Positions 7,944 to 15,789 of a stretch of 64,000 nucleotides of DNA are shown here, piece by piece; the stretch's first letter is position 1; each line of letters opens with the position of its first letter. The translations under genes were made by a program, and so were the position numbers. Source of the DNA: Candidatus Caccopulliclostridium gallistercoris (GTDB lineage Bacteria > Bacillota > Clostridia > Christensenellales > UBA1242); the NCBI GenBank assembly GCA_018713725.1, contig DVOJ01000005.1, positions 1 to 64,000 of the forward strand, given 5' to 3'. The notes below the pieces were generated by a model, which saw only the letters and a program-made list of their open reading frames with translations, had not been told where the DNA came from and ran no database searches.

Positions 7944-8317
7944 ATGAAAAATAAAAATCCAAGTATTGAGAGTTTAGAGAGAAAATATAGAAGGCACGAG
8001 GTTAGTTTTTCGCACATTGAACAGAAAACTGGTCAAGATGTAGAAAATGTTATTGCAAATCATGGGTCTACTCTGTTTCTGCTGAAGATGAGTGGCAAAA
8101 TAAAGTAAATACTAAAGTTTTATACAGGAATATTTATAAATTGTCACAAGAAGATAGAGAAATTTTGCTTGACTATATGACTGGTTTTAAACAAAAAGAT
8201 ATAGCCGAGAAGTTAGGTATTAGCCCTGCTGCTATCAATGGTAGACTTGACACGATTTTCTTAAATTATCGCACTTATCTTTGCAATGATAAAGAATTTA
8301 AAGAAAGAAGAAGATAA
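7944..8317 (+). pseudogene. Frameshifted HTH (sigma-70 region-4-like) regulator
   Basis: From ATG 7944 the frame reads KNPSIESLERKYRRHEVSFS and continues to ANH, then hits a stop at 8106. In the -1 frame from about 8063 it continues WVYSVSAEDEWQNKV and an HTH motif DIAEKLGISPAAINGRL, ending at 8317. The two halves read as one protein of about 123 residues. This is either decay by a single-base change or a programmed frameshift; no obvious slippery heptamer is seen. A -10-like TATAAT lies just before the start. It abuts the IS. Confidence 0.65.
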
Positions 8318-8471
8318 AACAAATGAAATTAATAAGACAAAAGAACTTGAAGAAAAAATTGTAAAATTAGAACAACAACTGAAATCTCAACAAGAAGATG
8401 AAGATTATAAAGAGTGGCTAAAAGAAAAAGAAATGCGTAAAAAGAAAAAACAAAAAGATTTTGAAATGTAA
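8286..8471 (+). CDS. Small charged coiled-coil protein (doubtful)
   Basis: 61 residues, almost entirely lysine and glutamate with a heptad-like core (EKIVKLEQQLKSQQEDEDYK). The start overlaps the end of the frameshifted HTH gene by 32 nt and no ribosome binding site is evident, so expression would depend on coupling. It could equally be the tail of the decayed neighbour. Confidence 0.35.
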   Translation: MIKNLKKEEDKTNEINKTKELEEKIVKLEQQLKSQQEDEDYKEWLKEKEMRKKKKQKDFEM

Positions 8472-8531
8472 TAAAATTGACTGGGGATTTATGATAATTT
8501 TCAGTCTTTTTTTGTGCTATTTTTCTAAAAA

Positions 8532-8657
8532 TTTTAGACAATTTTTTAGACAGTGGAAATTTTTGGCTGTTTTTAAGTAAAAAATTAGTTTGCAAAATGA
8601 TAAATAATTTTGTTAAAAATGTTGAACTTTTAGACACTTTTACGAAACTTTTAGACA
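8532..8657. repeat. Four copies of TTTTAGACA
   Basis: TTTTAGACA occurs at 8532, 8544, 8628 and 8649, all in the same orientation, in otherwise A+T-rich noncoding DNA downstream of the broken HTH gene. They could be binding sites for that regulator, by analogy with the TTTTGGCA boxes before the HTH gene at 22174. Confidence 0.5.
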
Positions 8658-8688
8658 GTTTTGAGTTGTTTTTTTAATATCTTGACAT

Positions 8689-8717
8689 TAAAAAATCCCT
8701 TATTTTATAAGGGATTT
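8689..8717 (-). terminator. Terminator of the minus-strand tRNA cluster
   Basis: An AAATCCCTTA/TAAGGGATTT stem with a short A+T loop; on the minus strand it is followed by a T tract. It lies 5 nt beyond the tRNA-Lys 3' end. Confidence 0.8.
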
Positions 8718-8721
8718 AGCA

Positions 8722-8797
8722 TGGTGGGCTGTCGGGGACTCGAACCCCGGACCCACTGATTAAGAGTCAGTTGCTCTACCAACTGAGCTAACAGCCC
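8722..8797 (-). tRNA. tRNA-Lys (anticodon CTT)
   Basis: Acceptor GGGCTGT pairs with ACAGCCC. The D arm (AGCTCAGTTGGTAGAGC), the anticodon loop with CTT, and the T arm (GGGGTTCGAGTCCCC) are complete. CCA is encoded. Confidence 0.97.
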
Positions 8798-8800
8798 ACG

Positions 8801-8874
8801 CTTGTAGTTTATACTCGTTTCGGAGCGTATGATTAAGAGTCAGCTGCTTTTGCTAACTGAGCTAGCGATCTACA
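8801..8874 (-). pseudogene. Degenerate tRNA-Lys(CTT) copy
   Basis: On the minus strand GTAG and CTAC ends, AGCTCAGTTAGCAAAAGC (D arm) and CTGACTCTTAATCAT (anticodon arm with CTT) are recognisable. The T arm lacks the TTCGA motif and the acceptor stem is imperfect. It lies directly upstream of the intact tRNA-Lys(CTT), so it is probably a decayed tandem duplicate. Confidence 0.6.
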
Positions 8875-8897
8875 AAATTTGCTCTATACTTATAAGC

Positions 8898-8940
8898 CGA
8901 AGGCAGCGGTTGCTGCATATTTTACTTTAACACTGCCTTC
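8898..8940 (+). repeat. Inverted tRNA-Gly fragment and hairpin
   Basis: AAGGCAGCGGTTGC at 8900-8913 equals the anticodon 3' stem and following arm of the minus-strand tRNA-Gly, but in the opposite orientation, so it forms an inverted repeat with 8977-8990. GAAGGCAG here also pairs with CTGCCTTC just before the T run at 8941. Confidence 0.5.
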
Positions 8941-8950
8941 TTTTTGACAT

Positions 8951-9025
8951 TGGAGCGAGAGACGAGATTCGAACTCGCAACCGCTGCCTTGGGAAGGCAA
9001 TGCTCTACCGTTGAGCCACTCCCGC
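8951..9025 (-). tRNA. tRNA-Gly (anticodon TCC)
   Basis: On the minus strand, acceptor GCGGGAG pairs with CTCTCGC (one wobble), the anticodon stem TGCCT/AGGCA encloses a loop with TCC, and the T arm has GAGTTCGAATCTC. The 3' end is T-CCA. Confidence 0.95.
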
Positions 9026-9075
9026 TAATGCTTGATTATTCTAGCACATTTACTTTTCTTTTGCAAGATATTTTA

Positions 9076-9843
9076 TTAACTTTTTTCATTTTTATTGAAA
9101 TTCTTTTTTAAACACTCCTTTAAAAGTTCTAAAAACTCGTCGTTATTTGCGGCTAGTGTATAGTTTTTAGTAGAATAAACTTTTCCGCCAGCTTCTGTAA
9201 TTAAAAACGTGCCAGGTTCCGTGTCCCATATATGATTGCTGAAATATATGGCTCCGCTTAATGCCCCTTTGGCTACAAAACATAGGGCAGAACAGGTTGA
9301 ACCGAATTTTCTTGAACCTGCTATTGTATGTAAATTTTTGAAAATTTTTGAAGATGCTTCTGGATTATTATAAGCAACTTCAAAAGAATATAAGGGTTTA
9401 CCTTTAACTTCACTTCTTACGTAAGTTTGTTTGCCATTTAAATAAGCGCCTTGACCTAACACTGCCACATAAGTTTCATTTATTGTGGGCATGGAAAGAA
9501 CGCTTGCAATGGTTTTACCGTCTTTTCTCATTGCAATTTGAATGCCCCAGCAGGGTAGATTGTTGGCAAAATTTACCGTGCCATCTATTGGGTCTATAAT
9601 AAAGCAGTTTTCAGTTGGCTTTTCTTTTGGGTTATATTCTTCGCTCACTATGTTAAAGTTTGGATATGTTTTTTTAATTCTTTTAATAAAATATTTTTCA
9701 ATCATTAAATCTAGATTTGTGACTAGATCGCCGTTATTATCCTTATTTTTTGTTAAAATTTGATGTTTTTTTATTAAATTATTGGCGTTTTTAACTAAAT
9801 TTTGCAAAAATTTTGCTTCTTTATCATATTGTTTGAATCTCAT
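9076..9843 (-). CDS. suhB: Inositol monophosphatase family protein
   Basis: 255 residues, the usual length. All three metal-binding motifs are visible: VSEEYNPKE (E for site 1), FIIDPIDGTVNF (the DPxDGT motif) and IWDTEPGTFLITEAGG (the C-terminal WD motif). Members dephosphorylate myo-inositol-1-phosphate or similar sugar phosphates such as NADP or fructose-1,6-bisphosphate; the substrate here is not known. The ribosome binding site AGGA lies within the end of the preceding gene at 9852, indicating one minus-strand operon. The symbol refers to the family. Confidence 0.9.
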   Translation of the reverse strand: MRFKQYDKEAKFLQNLVKNANNLIKKHQILTKNKDNNGDLVTNLDLMIEKYFIKRIKKTYPNFNIVSEEYNPKEKPTENCFIIDPIDGTVNFANNLPCWGIQIAMRKDGKTIASVLSMPTINETYVAVLGQGAYLNGKQTYVRSEVKGKPLYSFEVAYNNPEASSKIFKNLHTIAGSRKFGSTCSALCFVAKGALSGAIYFSNHIWDTEPGTFLITEAGGKVYSTKNYTLAANNDEFLELLKECLKKNFNKNEKS

Positions 9844-9851
9844 AATTTATC

Positions 9852-10955
9852 CTATTTTAATTTAAATGTTATAACTGCTGGGTTATGGTCGGAGTATTCA
9901 AAATCTGTGTCTATATTTTCCGAACTTACTATTTCAATGTTATCGGAAACTAAAAAGCCGTCTATTACAACAGTGTAGTTTACATCTTTTTCGTAAGGTA
10001 TTTCCGCAGCGCGACAGGTTGGCACAAGTTTTGTTGTTGCAAAGATGAAATGCTCTGGGATATCTTCTTTGGTTATAACGTTTACCCATTCCGGAACTTC
10101 TTGCTCGGTAGGGAAAGTGTTCAAACTATCTGCTATGTCGTGATTCCAATCGCCGCCGGCAATTACATAATTTCCTTTATTATATTCTTCTTCAATTACT
10201 TCATTTAAAAGTGCTAACTGCTGAGCTCTAATAACTCCACCTTCGTCGTAAGCGCTCATGTGAAGATTTATTAGCACAAGCTCTTTATCTGAGCCTTCAA
10301 TTTCAAGCCTTGAAATTATGAAACATCTATCTAAATCGAAAAATTTGTTTATAAAGCTTGTATCTACGGGGAAGGATTTTCTTACCGAACTACTAACGTT
10401 ATATTTTGAAAAGGTGACAATGCCAGAGTTTACCGTGCCGTGCGGCTTAGTTAACGGGTAGAATAAATAGCCGCTGTGAAAGTTTGAGGTAAAGATATTT
10501 GCGTAGGAACTAAAATTTTCTTTTAGCATATCGTACTGGTTTACAAAATAGCTTCTATGCGAGCTTGTGTCAACTTCTTGAAAGAACATAAAATCCGCGT
10601 TTAGTGCGTTTATTGTAGAAATTACGCCATTTGTGCTTTCAAGCACAGCATCTTTACTTTCTGCTCTGCTTTCTGTGCCCGTTTTTAAAGTGCCGTCTTT
10701 CATTTTACCAGTATCCATAAAAAAGGTAAAATTATGATTGTACGCACCAAAACCTATGTTATAGGTAGAAATTTTATATTCTGTGTTTAAAGAAATGCTG
10801 TATTCATTATTGTTTGAAATTTCCAAATTTAAGTTGTCTTCAATTCTATAATATGTTGCACTTAAATAGATAACGTATCCACCGAGCGTTAAAACAATAA
10901 GCCCAATTATGCAGGCAAGAACAATGGCTATAATTTTAAAAGTTTTTTTAACCAT
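9852..10955 (-). CDS. Membrane-anchored endonuclease/exonuclease/phosphatase (EEP) family protein
   Basis: ATG at 10955 is chosen because AGAGG stands 5 nt before it; a GTG two codons upstream overlaps that site. The product is 367 residues. An N-terminal membrane helix (IIAIVLACIIGLIVLTLGG) is followed by a DNase I-like catalytic domain with FFQEVDTSS, LINLHMSAYDEG, IAGGDWNHD and the closing SDHNPAVI motif, which supply the catalytic Glu, Asp/Asn and His. Relatives cleave nucleic acids, phosphodiesters or phospholipids; here the active site should face the cell exterior. Confidence 0.85.
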   Translation of the reverse strand: MVKKTFKIIAIVLACIIGLIVLTLGGYVIYLSATYYRIEDNLNLEISNNNEYSISLNTEYKISTYNIGFGAYNHNFTFFMDTGKMKDGTLKTGTESRAESKDAVLESTNGVISTINALNADFMFFQEVDTSSHRSYFVNQYDMLKENFSSYANIFTSNFHSGYLFYPLTKPHGTVNSGIVTFSKYNVSSSVRKSFPVDTSFINKFFDLDRCFIISRLEIEGSDKELVLINLHMSAYDEGGVIRAQQLALLNEVIEEEYNKGNYVIAGGDWNHDIADSLNTFPTEQEVPEWVNVITKEDIPEHFIFATTKLVPTCRAAEIPYEKDVNYTVVIDGFLVSDNIEIVSSENIDTDFEYSDHNPAVITFKLK

Positions 10956-10983
10956 AAACACCTCTAAAATAAGTATATCATAA

Positions 10984-11190
10984 TTAAAAATTTTTAGGAA
11001 ATGATTTTATATTTAAAATTTCAAAATATTCTGGCCAACGATATTCTCGTATTGGCATAGGGCGATAATTTTTAAAGTAGAGCACTAATGCCGGAGAAAT
11101 TTTGTTATAGCTTTTAACAAACTCGTATTTAACAAGCTCTCCGCTGGCAATTAAGCGCTTGGCTTTTGCGTGATAGTTAAAATATCTCAT
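10984..11190 (-). CDS. Small conserved-looking basic protein
   Basis: 68 residues, rich in Lys, Arg and aromatic residues, with compact motifs KRLIASGELVKYEFV and RPMPIREYRWPEYFEIL. There is no signal peptide. It lies 28 nt upstream of the EEP gene on the same strand and divergent from alr. The dense motif pattern suggests a folded protein, not a chance frame, but I cannot name a family. Confidence 0.6.
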   Translation of the reverse strand: MRYFNYHAKAKRLIASGELVKYEFVKSYNKISPALVLYFKNYRPMPIREYRWPEYFEILNIKSFPKNF

Positions 11191-11236
11191 GCTAGTAGTT
11201 TTACACCAAAGCTAGAATTAATTCATAAAAATATAC

Positions 11237-12274
11237 GTGAGCTATTCTACATGCGTTTTGAATAGAAAAAATCTATATGAAAATTTAGAGCAAATAAAAA
11301 AATATTGCCCTAATGTTTTTGCTATGGTGAAGGCTAACGCATACGGGCATGGAGTAAAAAACGTATGTAAACTTTTGTATGGAAAAGTGGATTTTTTTGG
11401 AGTGGCTTGCCTTGAAGAAGCTTTAGAAATAAGAAAATTTGATAAGCGTTCAAATATATTAATAGTTGGAATATGTAAAGACATATTTTTGGCTATAAAA
11501 AATAATATTTCTTTTACTATTGAAAATTTAGACGATTTTAAAAGTTTATTAAAATTTATAAAAAAACATGAAAAATTATTAAAAAATCATAAAAAAATAG
11601 CTAAAATTCATATAAAAATTAATTCCGGAATGAATAGGCTAGGGTTTAATGAAGTAGAAGAGTTTAAAAAATTATTAAATATTTATTTTAAATTTATTTA
11701 TAAAAAATACATAAAAATAGAAGGTGTATTCACACATTTTGCGTCTAGAAAACAGCTAAAAAATCAAGTTTATAAATTTAAAGAATTTTTAAGTGTTATA
11801 CCTAGTTTAATAAATCCAATCGTTCACATTGGTGGCGGAATAGGCAAATATGCTATTAAAGAATTTGAAAATGCTATGCTTAGGGTGGGAATAGATTTGT
11901 ATACAAATCCGTGCTACGTATTAACTATTAGTAGTGAAATTATTAAGGTTTTTTCTGTAAAAGCAGGCGAGTACGTAGGCTATGATAACGGCTATAAAAC
12001 GCAAAGTTTGGAAAAAATTGCCGTAGTGCCGCTAGGGTACGCAGACGGAATTAATAGGAAGGTAAGCGGGGAATTTGTTACAATTAATAAAAGAAGATAT
12101 AAGATTGTTGGAAATATCTGTATGGATATGTTCTTTGTAAAAGCGGACGAAAGTGTAAAACGCGGAGATACTGTTAAAATAAATTTTGAAGGTTGGGCGG
12201 AAAAGTGTGGCACTATTCCTTATGAGATTTTAACTTCAATTAAGCATAGAAGAATGAAAGATTTAATTATTTAA
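11237..12274 (+). CDS. alr: Alanine racemase
   Basis: PLP-dependent enzyme making D-alanine for peptidoglycan. The PLP lysine motif is seen as AMVKANAYGHG (about residues 29-39), followed by HIKINSGMNRLGF and FTHFAS, the MLRVGIDLYTNPC segment, and GNICMDMFFVKA near the C-terminus. At 345 residues it is slightly shorter than typical (about 370). GTG at 11237 is used as start; no ribosome binding site is seen, and a possible -10 lies only about 8 nt upstream, so the mRNA may be leaderless. Codon use is unusually rich in A+T and lysine in the 160-240 region. Confidence 0.92.
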   Translation: MSYSTCVLNRKNLYENLEQIKKYCPNVFAMVKANAYGHGVKNVCKLLYGKVDFFGVACLEEALEIRKFDKRSNILIVGICKDIFLAIKNNISFTIENLDDFKSLLKFIKKHEKLLKNHKKIAKIHIKINSGMNRLGFNEVEEFKKLLNIYFKFIYKKYIKIEGVFTHFASRKQLKNQVYKFKEFLSVIPSLINPIVHIGGGIGKYAIKEFENAMLRVGIDLYTNPCYVLTISSEIIKVFSVKAGEYVGYDNGYKTQSLEKIAVVPLGYADGINRKVSGEFVTINKRRYKIVGNICMDMFFVKADESVKRGDTVKINFEGWAEKCGTIPYEILTSIKHRRMKDLII

Positions 12275-12323
12275 GTAAAAATTCAAAAATTTTTAAAATC
12301 TTCTTTAATTTTTAATTGTTTTT

Positions 12324-12332
12324 TGATATATT
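12324..12332 (+). promoter_or_regulatory. Extended -10 promoter of rsmD
   Basis: TG-A-TATATT ends 6 nt before the ATG, so the predicted transcription start coincides with the start codon. Confidence 0.5.
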
Positions 12333-12338
12333 TTTATT

Positions 12339-12869
12339 ATGAGAGTAGTTGCAGGAAAATATAGGGGCAAAAAATTAATTAGCCCTAGTCATGATATACG
12401 TCCAACCTTAGATAAAGTAAAACAGGCTATTTTTACAAGGCTTCAATTTTTTGTAGAAGGAAAAAGCGTGCTAGACTTATTTAGCGGAAGCGGCGCATTA
12501 GGCATAGAGGCATTAAGTAGGGGCGCTAGCAAAGTAGTGTTTTGTGACGCAAATTATAATAGTATAAAACTTATTAAAGAAAATTTAAAAAGCTTAAAAG
12601 ATGAGAACTTTGAAGTTTTACAGGGAGACTATAAAACTTGTTTACACGCGTTTAACTCTCAGTTTGACCTTATAATTTTAGACCCGCCCTATAAAAGCGG
12701 CTATTACGACCCTGCATTAAAAATAATTGCTGAAAAAAAACTTCTTTCCAAAGACGGAATTATAGTTTGCGAGCGCGCAAAAGATGAAATAATTTCTAAC
12801 CAAGATTTTAACTTAGAATGCAAAAAAATTTACGGAACGGTGGCGGTAGATTATTTTGTGAATAAGTAG
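12339..12869 (+). CDS. rsmD: 16S rRNA (guanine966-N2)-methyltransferase
   Basis: 176 residues, normal for RsmD. The N-terminal MRVVAGKYRGKKL, the RPTLDKVKQAIF segment, the SAM-binding VLDLFSGSGALGIEALSRGA and the catalytic DPPYKSGYY (DPPY) are all present. It methylates G966 in small-subunit assembly. No ribosome binding site precedes ATG; an extended -10 box (TGATATATT, 12324-12332) ends 6 nt before it, implying a leaderless transcript. Confidence 0.93.
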   Translation: MRVVAGKYRGKKLISPSHDIRPTLDKVKQAIFTRLQFFVEGKSVLDLFSGSGALGIEALSRGASKVVFCDANYNSIKLIKENLKSLKDENFEVLQGDYKTCLHAFNSQFDLIILDPPYKSGYYDPALKIIAEKKLLSKDGIIVCERAKDEIISNQDFNLECKKIYGTVAVDYFVNK

Positions 12870-12915
12870 TAAGTTGGTTAATTAATAATCTAATAAATTT
12901 ATTTGAGGATATAAT

Positions 12916-13431
12916 ATGAAAGAAGGAAACGATTACGAAAAACAAAAAAATACACTAAAATTAATTAATAATGAATTTTTAAATTGTAATGACCCACATG
13001 AAAAAATTGATTTAAAGGCTTGCGATGTGTGTGGAAAGATTGTAGCCATTGATCAATTTGGTTTTGGAGAATGTGAAAATTGCGGATGGATACAAGACCC
13101 AAACTTGATAGAAATGTCAGATAAAGTTTTGTATCCGAATCGTATTTCTCTAAACAAAGCAAGATTTTTGTATAAACAAGGTAAAAAGTTAGAGCCTGAT
13201 ATAGACGATTTTATTGCTGGGCTTATGATGTACAGTGAAATGGAATTTTGGTATAATAATAAAAATTATGGAGTATGTCATGCAAATAACCAAATTGAAT
13301 TTTTTGAAGATAAAAATGAGAGCAGTTTACAAGTTTATGCAAATACAAGCGAATTTAGAGAAAAAGCTAATATAGATGGAAAATTATTGAAAGATATTTG
13401 GAAAGAAGTTGTAAAGGCGGATTATATGTAG
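12916..13431 (+). CDS. Cysteine-rich (CPCC-like) zinc-ribbon protein
   Basis: 171 residues with an N-terminal knuckle pair ACDVCGK and ECENCGW at about 36-59 that should bind zinc. The rest is acidic and aromatic (KARFLYKQGKKLEP, MYSEMEFWYNN) without a recognised catalytic motif. It resembles the CPCC family of small cysteine-rich proteins often found as accessory genes near toxin or immunity proteins. GAGG precedes the start. Function unknown. Confidence 0.65.
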   Translation: MKEGNDYEKQKNTLKLINNEFLNCNDPHEKIDLKACDVCGKIVAIDQFGFGECENCGWIQDPNLIEMSDKVLYPNRISLNKARFLYKQGKKLEPDIDDFIAGLMMYSEMEFWYNNKNYGVCHANNQIEFFEDKNESSLQVYANTSEFREKANIDGKLLKDIWKEVVKADYM

Positions 13432-13475
13432 GGTTAGACATATATTCTTTTTATTTAAAAATTTTATTATTTTAT

Positions 13476-13504
13476 TTTACAAGGTTAAAAAATTTTTATA
13501 TACT
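13476..13504 (+). promoter_or_regulatory. Promoter of pyk
   Basis: TTTACA at 13476-13481 and TATACT at 13499-13504 are spaced by 17 bp. The -10 box ends 8 nt before the ATG, and no ribosome binding site lies between. Confidence 0.6.
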
Positions 13505-13512
13505 ATAAATAT

Positions 13513-14922
13513 ATGAGAAAAACAAAGATTATTTGTACAATAGGTCCGGCTTCTTCTAGCGTTAAAGTGCTTGAAGAAATGGCAAGAGCTGGAATGAATG
13601 TGGCTAGAATAAATATGAGCCACGGAACACAACAAAGTCATCAAGAAATTATAGACAATTTGAATTTTGTTAGAATTGCTCACGATAAGCCAATTGCGCT
13701 TATGTGCGACACAAAAGGGCCGGAGATAAGAATAGGTAAGTTTGAAAAGGGCGAAGTTATTTTAAAGCCTAAAAAGGCTTTTACTTTAACGTCGCGCGAC
13801 GTTGTGGGCAATGAAAACATTGTAAGCCTTGTATATAAAAGGCTTGTTAAAGAAGTTAAGGTAGGCGATAAAATTTACGCTAATAACGGCTTGGTTGTTT
13901 TAAGGGTTAAAGAGATTACTGAAACGGATATTAAATGTAAAGTTCTTTTTGGCGGAAAGCTTACAAACAATAAAGGTTTAAATATTCCGGGAATAGTACC
14001 GGAAGGGGACTACATTAGCGAAGCGGATAAAAAAGACCTTTTATTTGCTATTAAAAACAATGCAGATTTTATTGCGGCTTCTTTTGTATCTAGCAAGCAA
14101 GACGTTTTGGCTTTAAGAAAGTTTTTAGCTGATAACGGCGGAAAAGATATTAAGATTATTAGCAAAATAGAAAATTCTTCTGGCATAAAAAACATAAATG
14201 AAATAATAGACGCAAGCGACGGCGTTATGGTTGCAAGGGGCGACTTAGGTGTGGAAATCCCGCTTGAAAAATTGCCTAGCGTACAAAAAAAGCTTATTTC
14301 AAAATGTCTAGAACAGGGTAAACTTGTGATAGTGGCAACAGAAATGCTTGAAAGTATGACTTCGTCCGTTCGTCCTACAAGGGCAGAAGTGTCCGACGTT
14401 GCAAACGCCATTTATGAAAAGGCTACTGCAACAATGCTTTCTGGGGAAACCGCAGTTGGAAAACACCCCGCGCTTGTTGTTAAAACTATGGCTAAAATTT
14501 TAGTTGAAGCGGAAAAACATATTAATTATAATGAAGATTTTATTTCTTCAAAGCGTAAAGTGCTTGGTGTAAGCGATTCTATTTGCAAAACAACATGCCA
14601 AAATGCAATTAGTGTAAATGCAAAATTAATAGTGGTGTTTACGTCTAGTGGCAACACCGCGCACCTTATTTCTAGCAATAGGGTCAGCACGCCTATACTT
14701 GCAATAACGCCAAATCAAAACGTTTACAATAGTTTAGCACTTTCTTGGAACACTATTGCATATAAAAATGATGTAATCAGTTCGGAAAAAGAAATGCTTT
14801 ACTTTGCAGAAAATACGGCGAAAACGCTTGAATTTGTTAGAAAAAATGATATAATAGTAGTAACAACGGGTACGCCAGAAGTTTCTGGGCAAACGAACAT
14901 GTTAAAAATTATCAAAATTTAG
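13513..14922 (+). CDS. pyk: Pyruvate kinase
   Basis: Final ATP-forming step of glycolysis: phosphoenolpyruvate plus ADP to pyruvate. 469 residues without the extra PEP-utiliser domain found in many Bacilli. Motifs in order: KIICTIGPASSS, ARINMSHG, MCDTKGPEIR, IISKIENSSGIKNINEI (catalytic Lys), MVARGDLGVEIP, and SGETAVGKHP. It appears to start without a leader. A small membrane-protein gene follows after 11 nt. Confidence 0.97.
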   Translation: MRKTKIICTIGPASSSVKVLEEMARAGMNVARINMSHGTQQSHQEIIDNLNFVRIAHDKPIALMCDTKGPEIRIGKFEKGEVILKPKKAFTLTSRDVVGNENIVSLVYKRLVKEVKVGDKIYANNGLVVLRVKEITETDIKCKVLFGGKLTNNKGLNIPGIVPEGDYISEADKKDLLFAIKNNADFIAASFVSSKQDVLALRKFLADNGGKDIKIISKIENSSGIKNINEIIDASDGVMVARGDLGVEIPLEKLPSVQKKLISKCLEQGKLVIVATEMLESMTSSVRPTRAEVSDVANAIYEKATATMLSGETAVGKHPALVVKTMAKILVEAEKHINYNEDFISSKRKVLGVSDSICKTTCQNAISVNAKLIVVFTSSGNTAHLISSNRVSTPILAITPNQNVYNSLALSWNTIAYKNDVISSEKEMLYFAENTAKTLEFVRKNDIIVVTTGTPEVSGQTNMLKIIKI

Positions 14923-14933
14923 AGGAGGTTTAA

Positions 14934-15293
14934 ATGGAAGACGATTTCAAGGAAGAAATTATCGTAGAAGATGATGATATGCCCGAAGAAGAAGTTTTAG
15001 AAGAAGAAAATAAGGAAGTTAAAAAAGAGGAAAAGCAAATTGTTATTACAAAAAGCTCTATTCCTTTTATACTTTCAATTGTTGCAATTTGTCTATCTTT
15101 CTTCAAAACTTTCTTTACAATAGTTTTAAGCACGTCTTACATAGCGCTTATAGTGCTACATTCTATTTTCTTTGCTGGCGCTGTGGCTTGCAGTGTGGCT
15201 GCATTAGTGCTAATTCTATTAAAGAATAAGAAAGTTGCTTTCACGCCGGAGCTTCTACTTTCATTTGTTGCAATAGTTATAAGCTTTATATAA
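14934..15293 (+). CDS. Small membrane protein with acidic N-terminus
   Basis: 119 residues. The first 35 are mostly Glu and Asp, followed by three hydrophobic segments (SIPFILSIVAICLSFF, IALIVLHSIFFAGAVACSV and the terminal LLSFVAIVISFI). AGGAGG lies 6-7 nt before ATG, and the gene is 11 nt after pyk, so they should be cotranscribed up to the terminator at 15293. No known family. Confidence 0.75.
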   Translation: MEDDFKEEIIVEDDDMPEEEVLEEENKEVKKEEKQIVITKSSIPFILSIVAICLSFFKTFFTIVLSTSYIALIVLHSIFFAGAVACSVAALVLILLKNKKVAFTPELLLSFVAIVISFI

Positions 15294-15322
15294 AAATGCT
15301 GTAAATTTTTACAGCATTTTTT
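15293..15322 (+). terminator. Terminator of the pyk operon
   Basis: AAATGCTGTAAA and its complement ending GCATTTTTT form a hairpin with a T tract, starting at the stop codon. Confidence 0.88.
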
Positions 15323-15333
15323 ATAAGCAAAAT

Positions 15334-15373
15334 AAAAAACAAGGGGAGAATGAAGTGAACCCCTTGTTTTTTA
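15334..15373 (-). terminator. Terminator of hup
   Basis: AACAAGGGG pairs with CCCCTTGTT. On the minus strand it is followed by a T tract, 12 nt after the hup stop. Confidence 0.85.
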
Positions 15374-15385
15374 AAATTCAAATTC

Positions 15386-15658
15386 TTAGTTAAATAAGTC
15401 TTTGAAAGCTTTGCCAACTTTGAAGCTAGGAGCTTTAGAAGCAGCAATTTTAACAGGTTGTTTTGTTTGTGGATTGATACCTGTTCTAGCTGGCTTACTT
15501 TTAAGCTCGAAAGTTCCGAAGCCTACAAGAGCTACTTTGTCGTTAGCTTTTAAAGCTTCAACAACTGTGCTAAACATAGCGTCGTAAGCTGCGTTTGCTT
15601 CCTTTTGAGTTAAGCCTGCTTTATCAGCAACTGATTTAATGAATTCTCCTTTGTTCAT
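15386..15658 (-). CDS. hup: HU family DNA-binding protein
   Basis: 90 residues, the canonical HU length. MNKGEFIKSVADKAGLTQK opens the helical dimerisation part, VGFGTFELK the saddle, and the DNA-binding arm carries RTGINPQTKQPVKI with the intercalating proline. It is the nucleoid-compacting protein. AAGGGG precedes the start. Confidence 0.96.
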   Translation of the reverse strand: MNKGEFIKSVADKAGLTQKEANAAYDAMFSTVVEALKANDKVALVGFGTFELKSKPARTGINPQTKQPVKIAASKAPSFKVGKAFKDLFN

Positions 15659-15789
15659 ACTTTTCCCCTTTTAATAATATTTGTTTAATTACTAAACACA
15701 TATATTATAGCCTATTTTATAATTAATTCAAACTAATTTTAAGTAGTTTTTTCTAATTTTTTATATTTTTCCCTTATTTTATGCGGGGT

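Noticed and set aside
8801-8874. Functional second tRNA-Lys
   Set aside because: The T loop lacks TTCGA and the acceptor stem does not pair properly.
14010-14411. 133-codon antisense frame within pyk
   Set aside because: Antisense shadow of a highly conserved coding sequence; no independent start signal.
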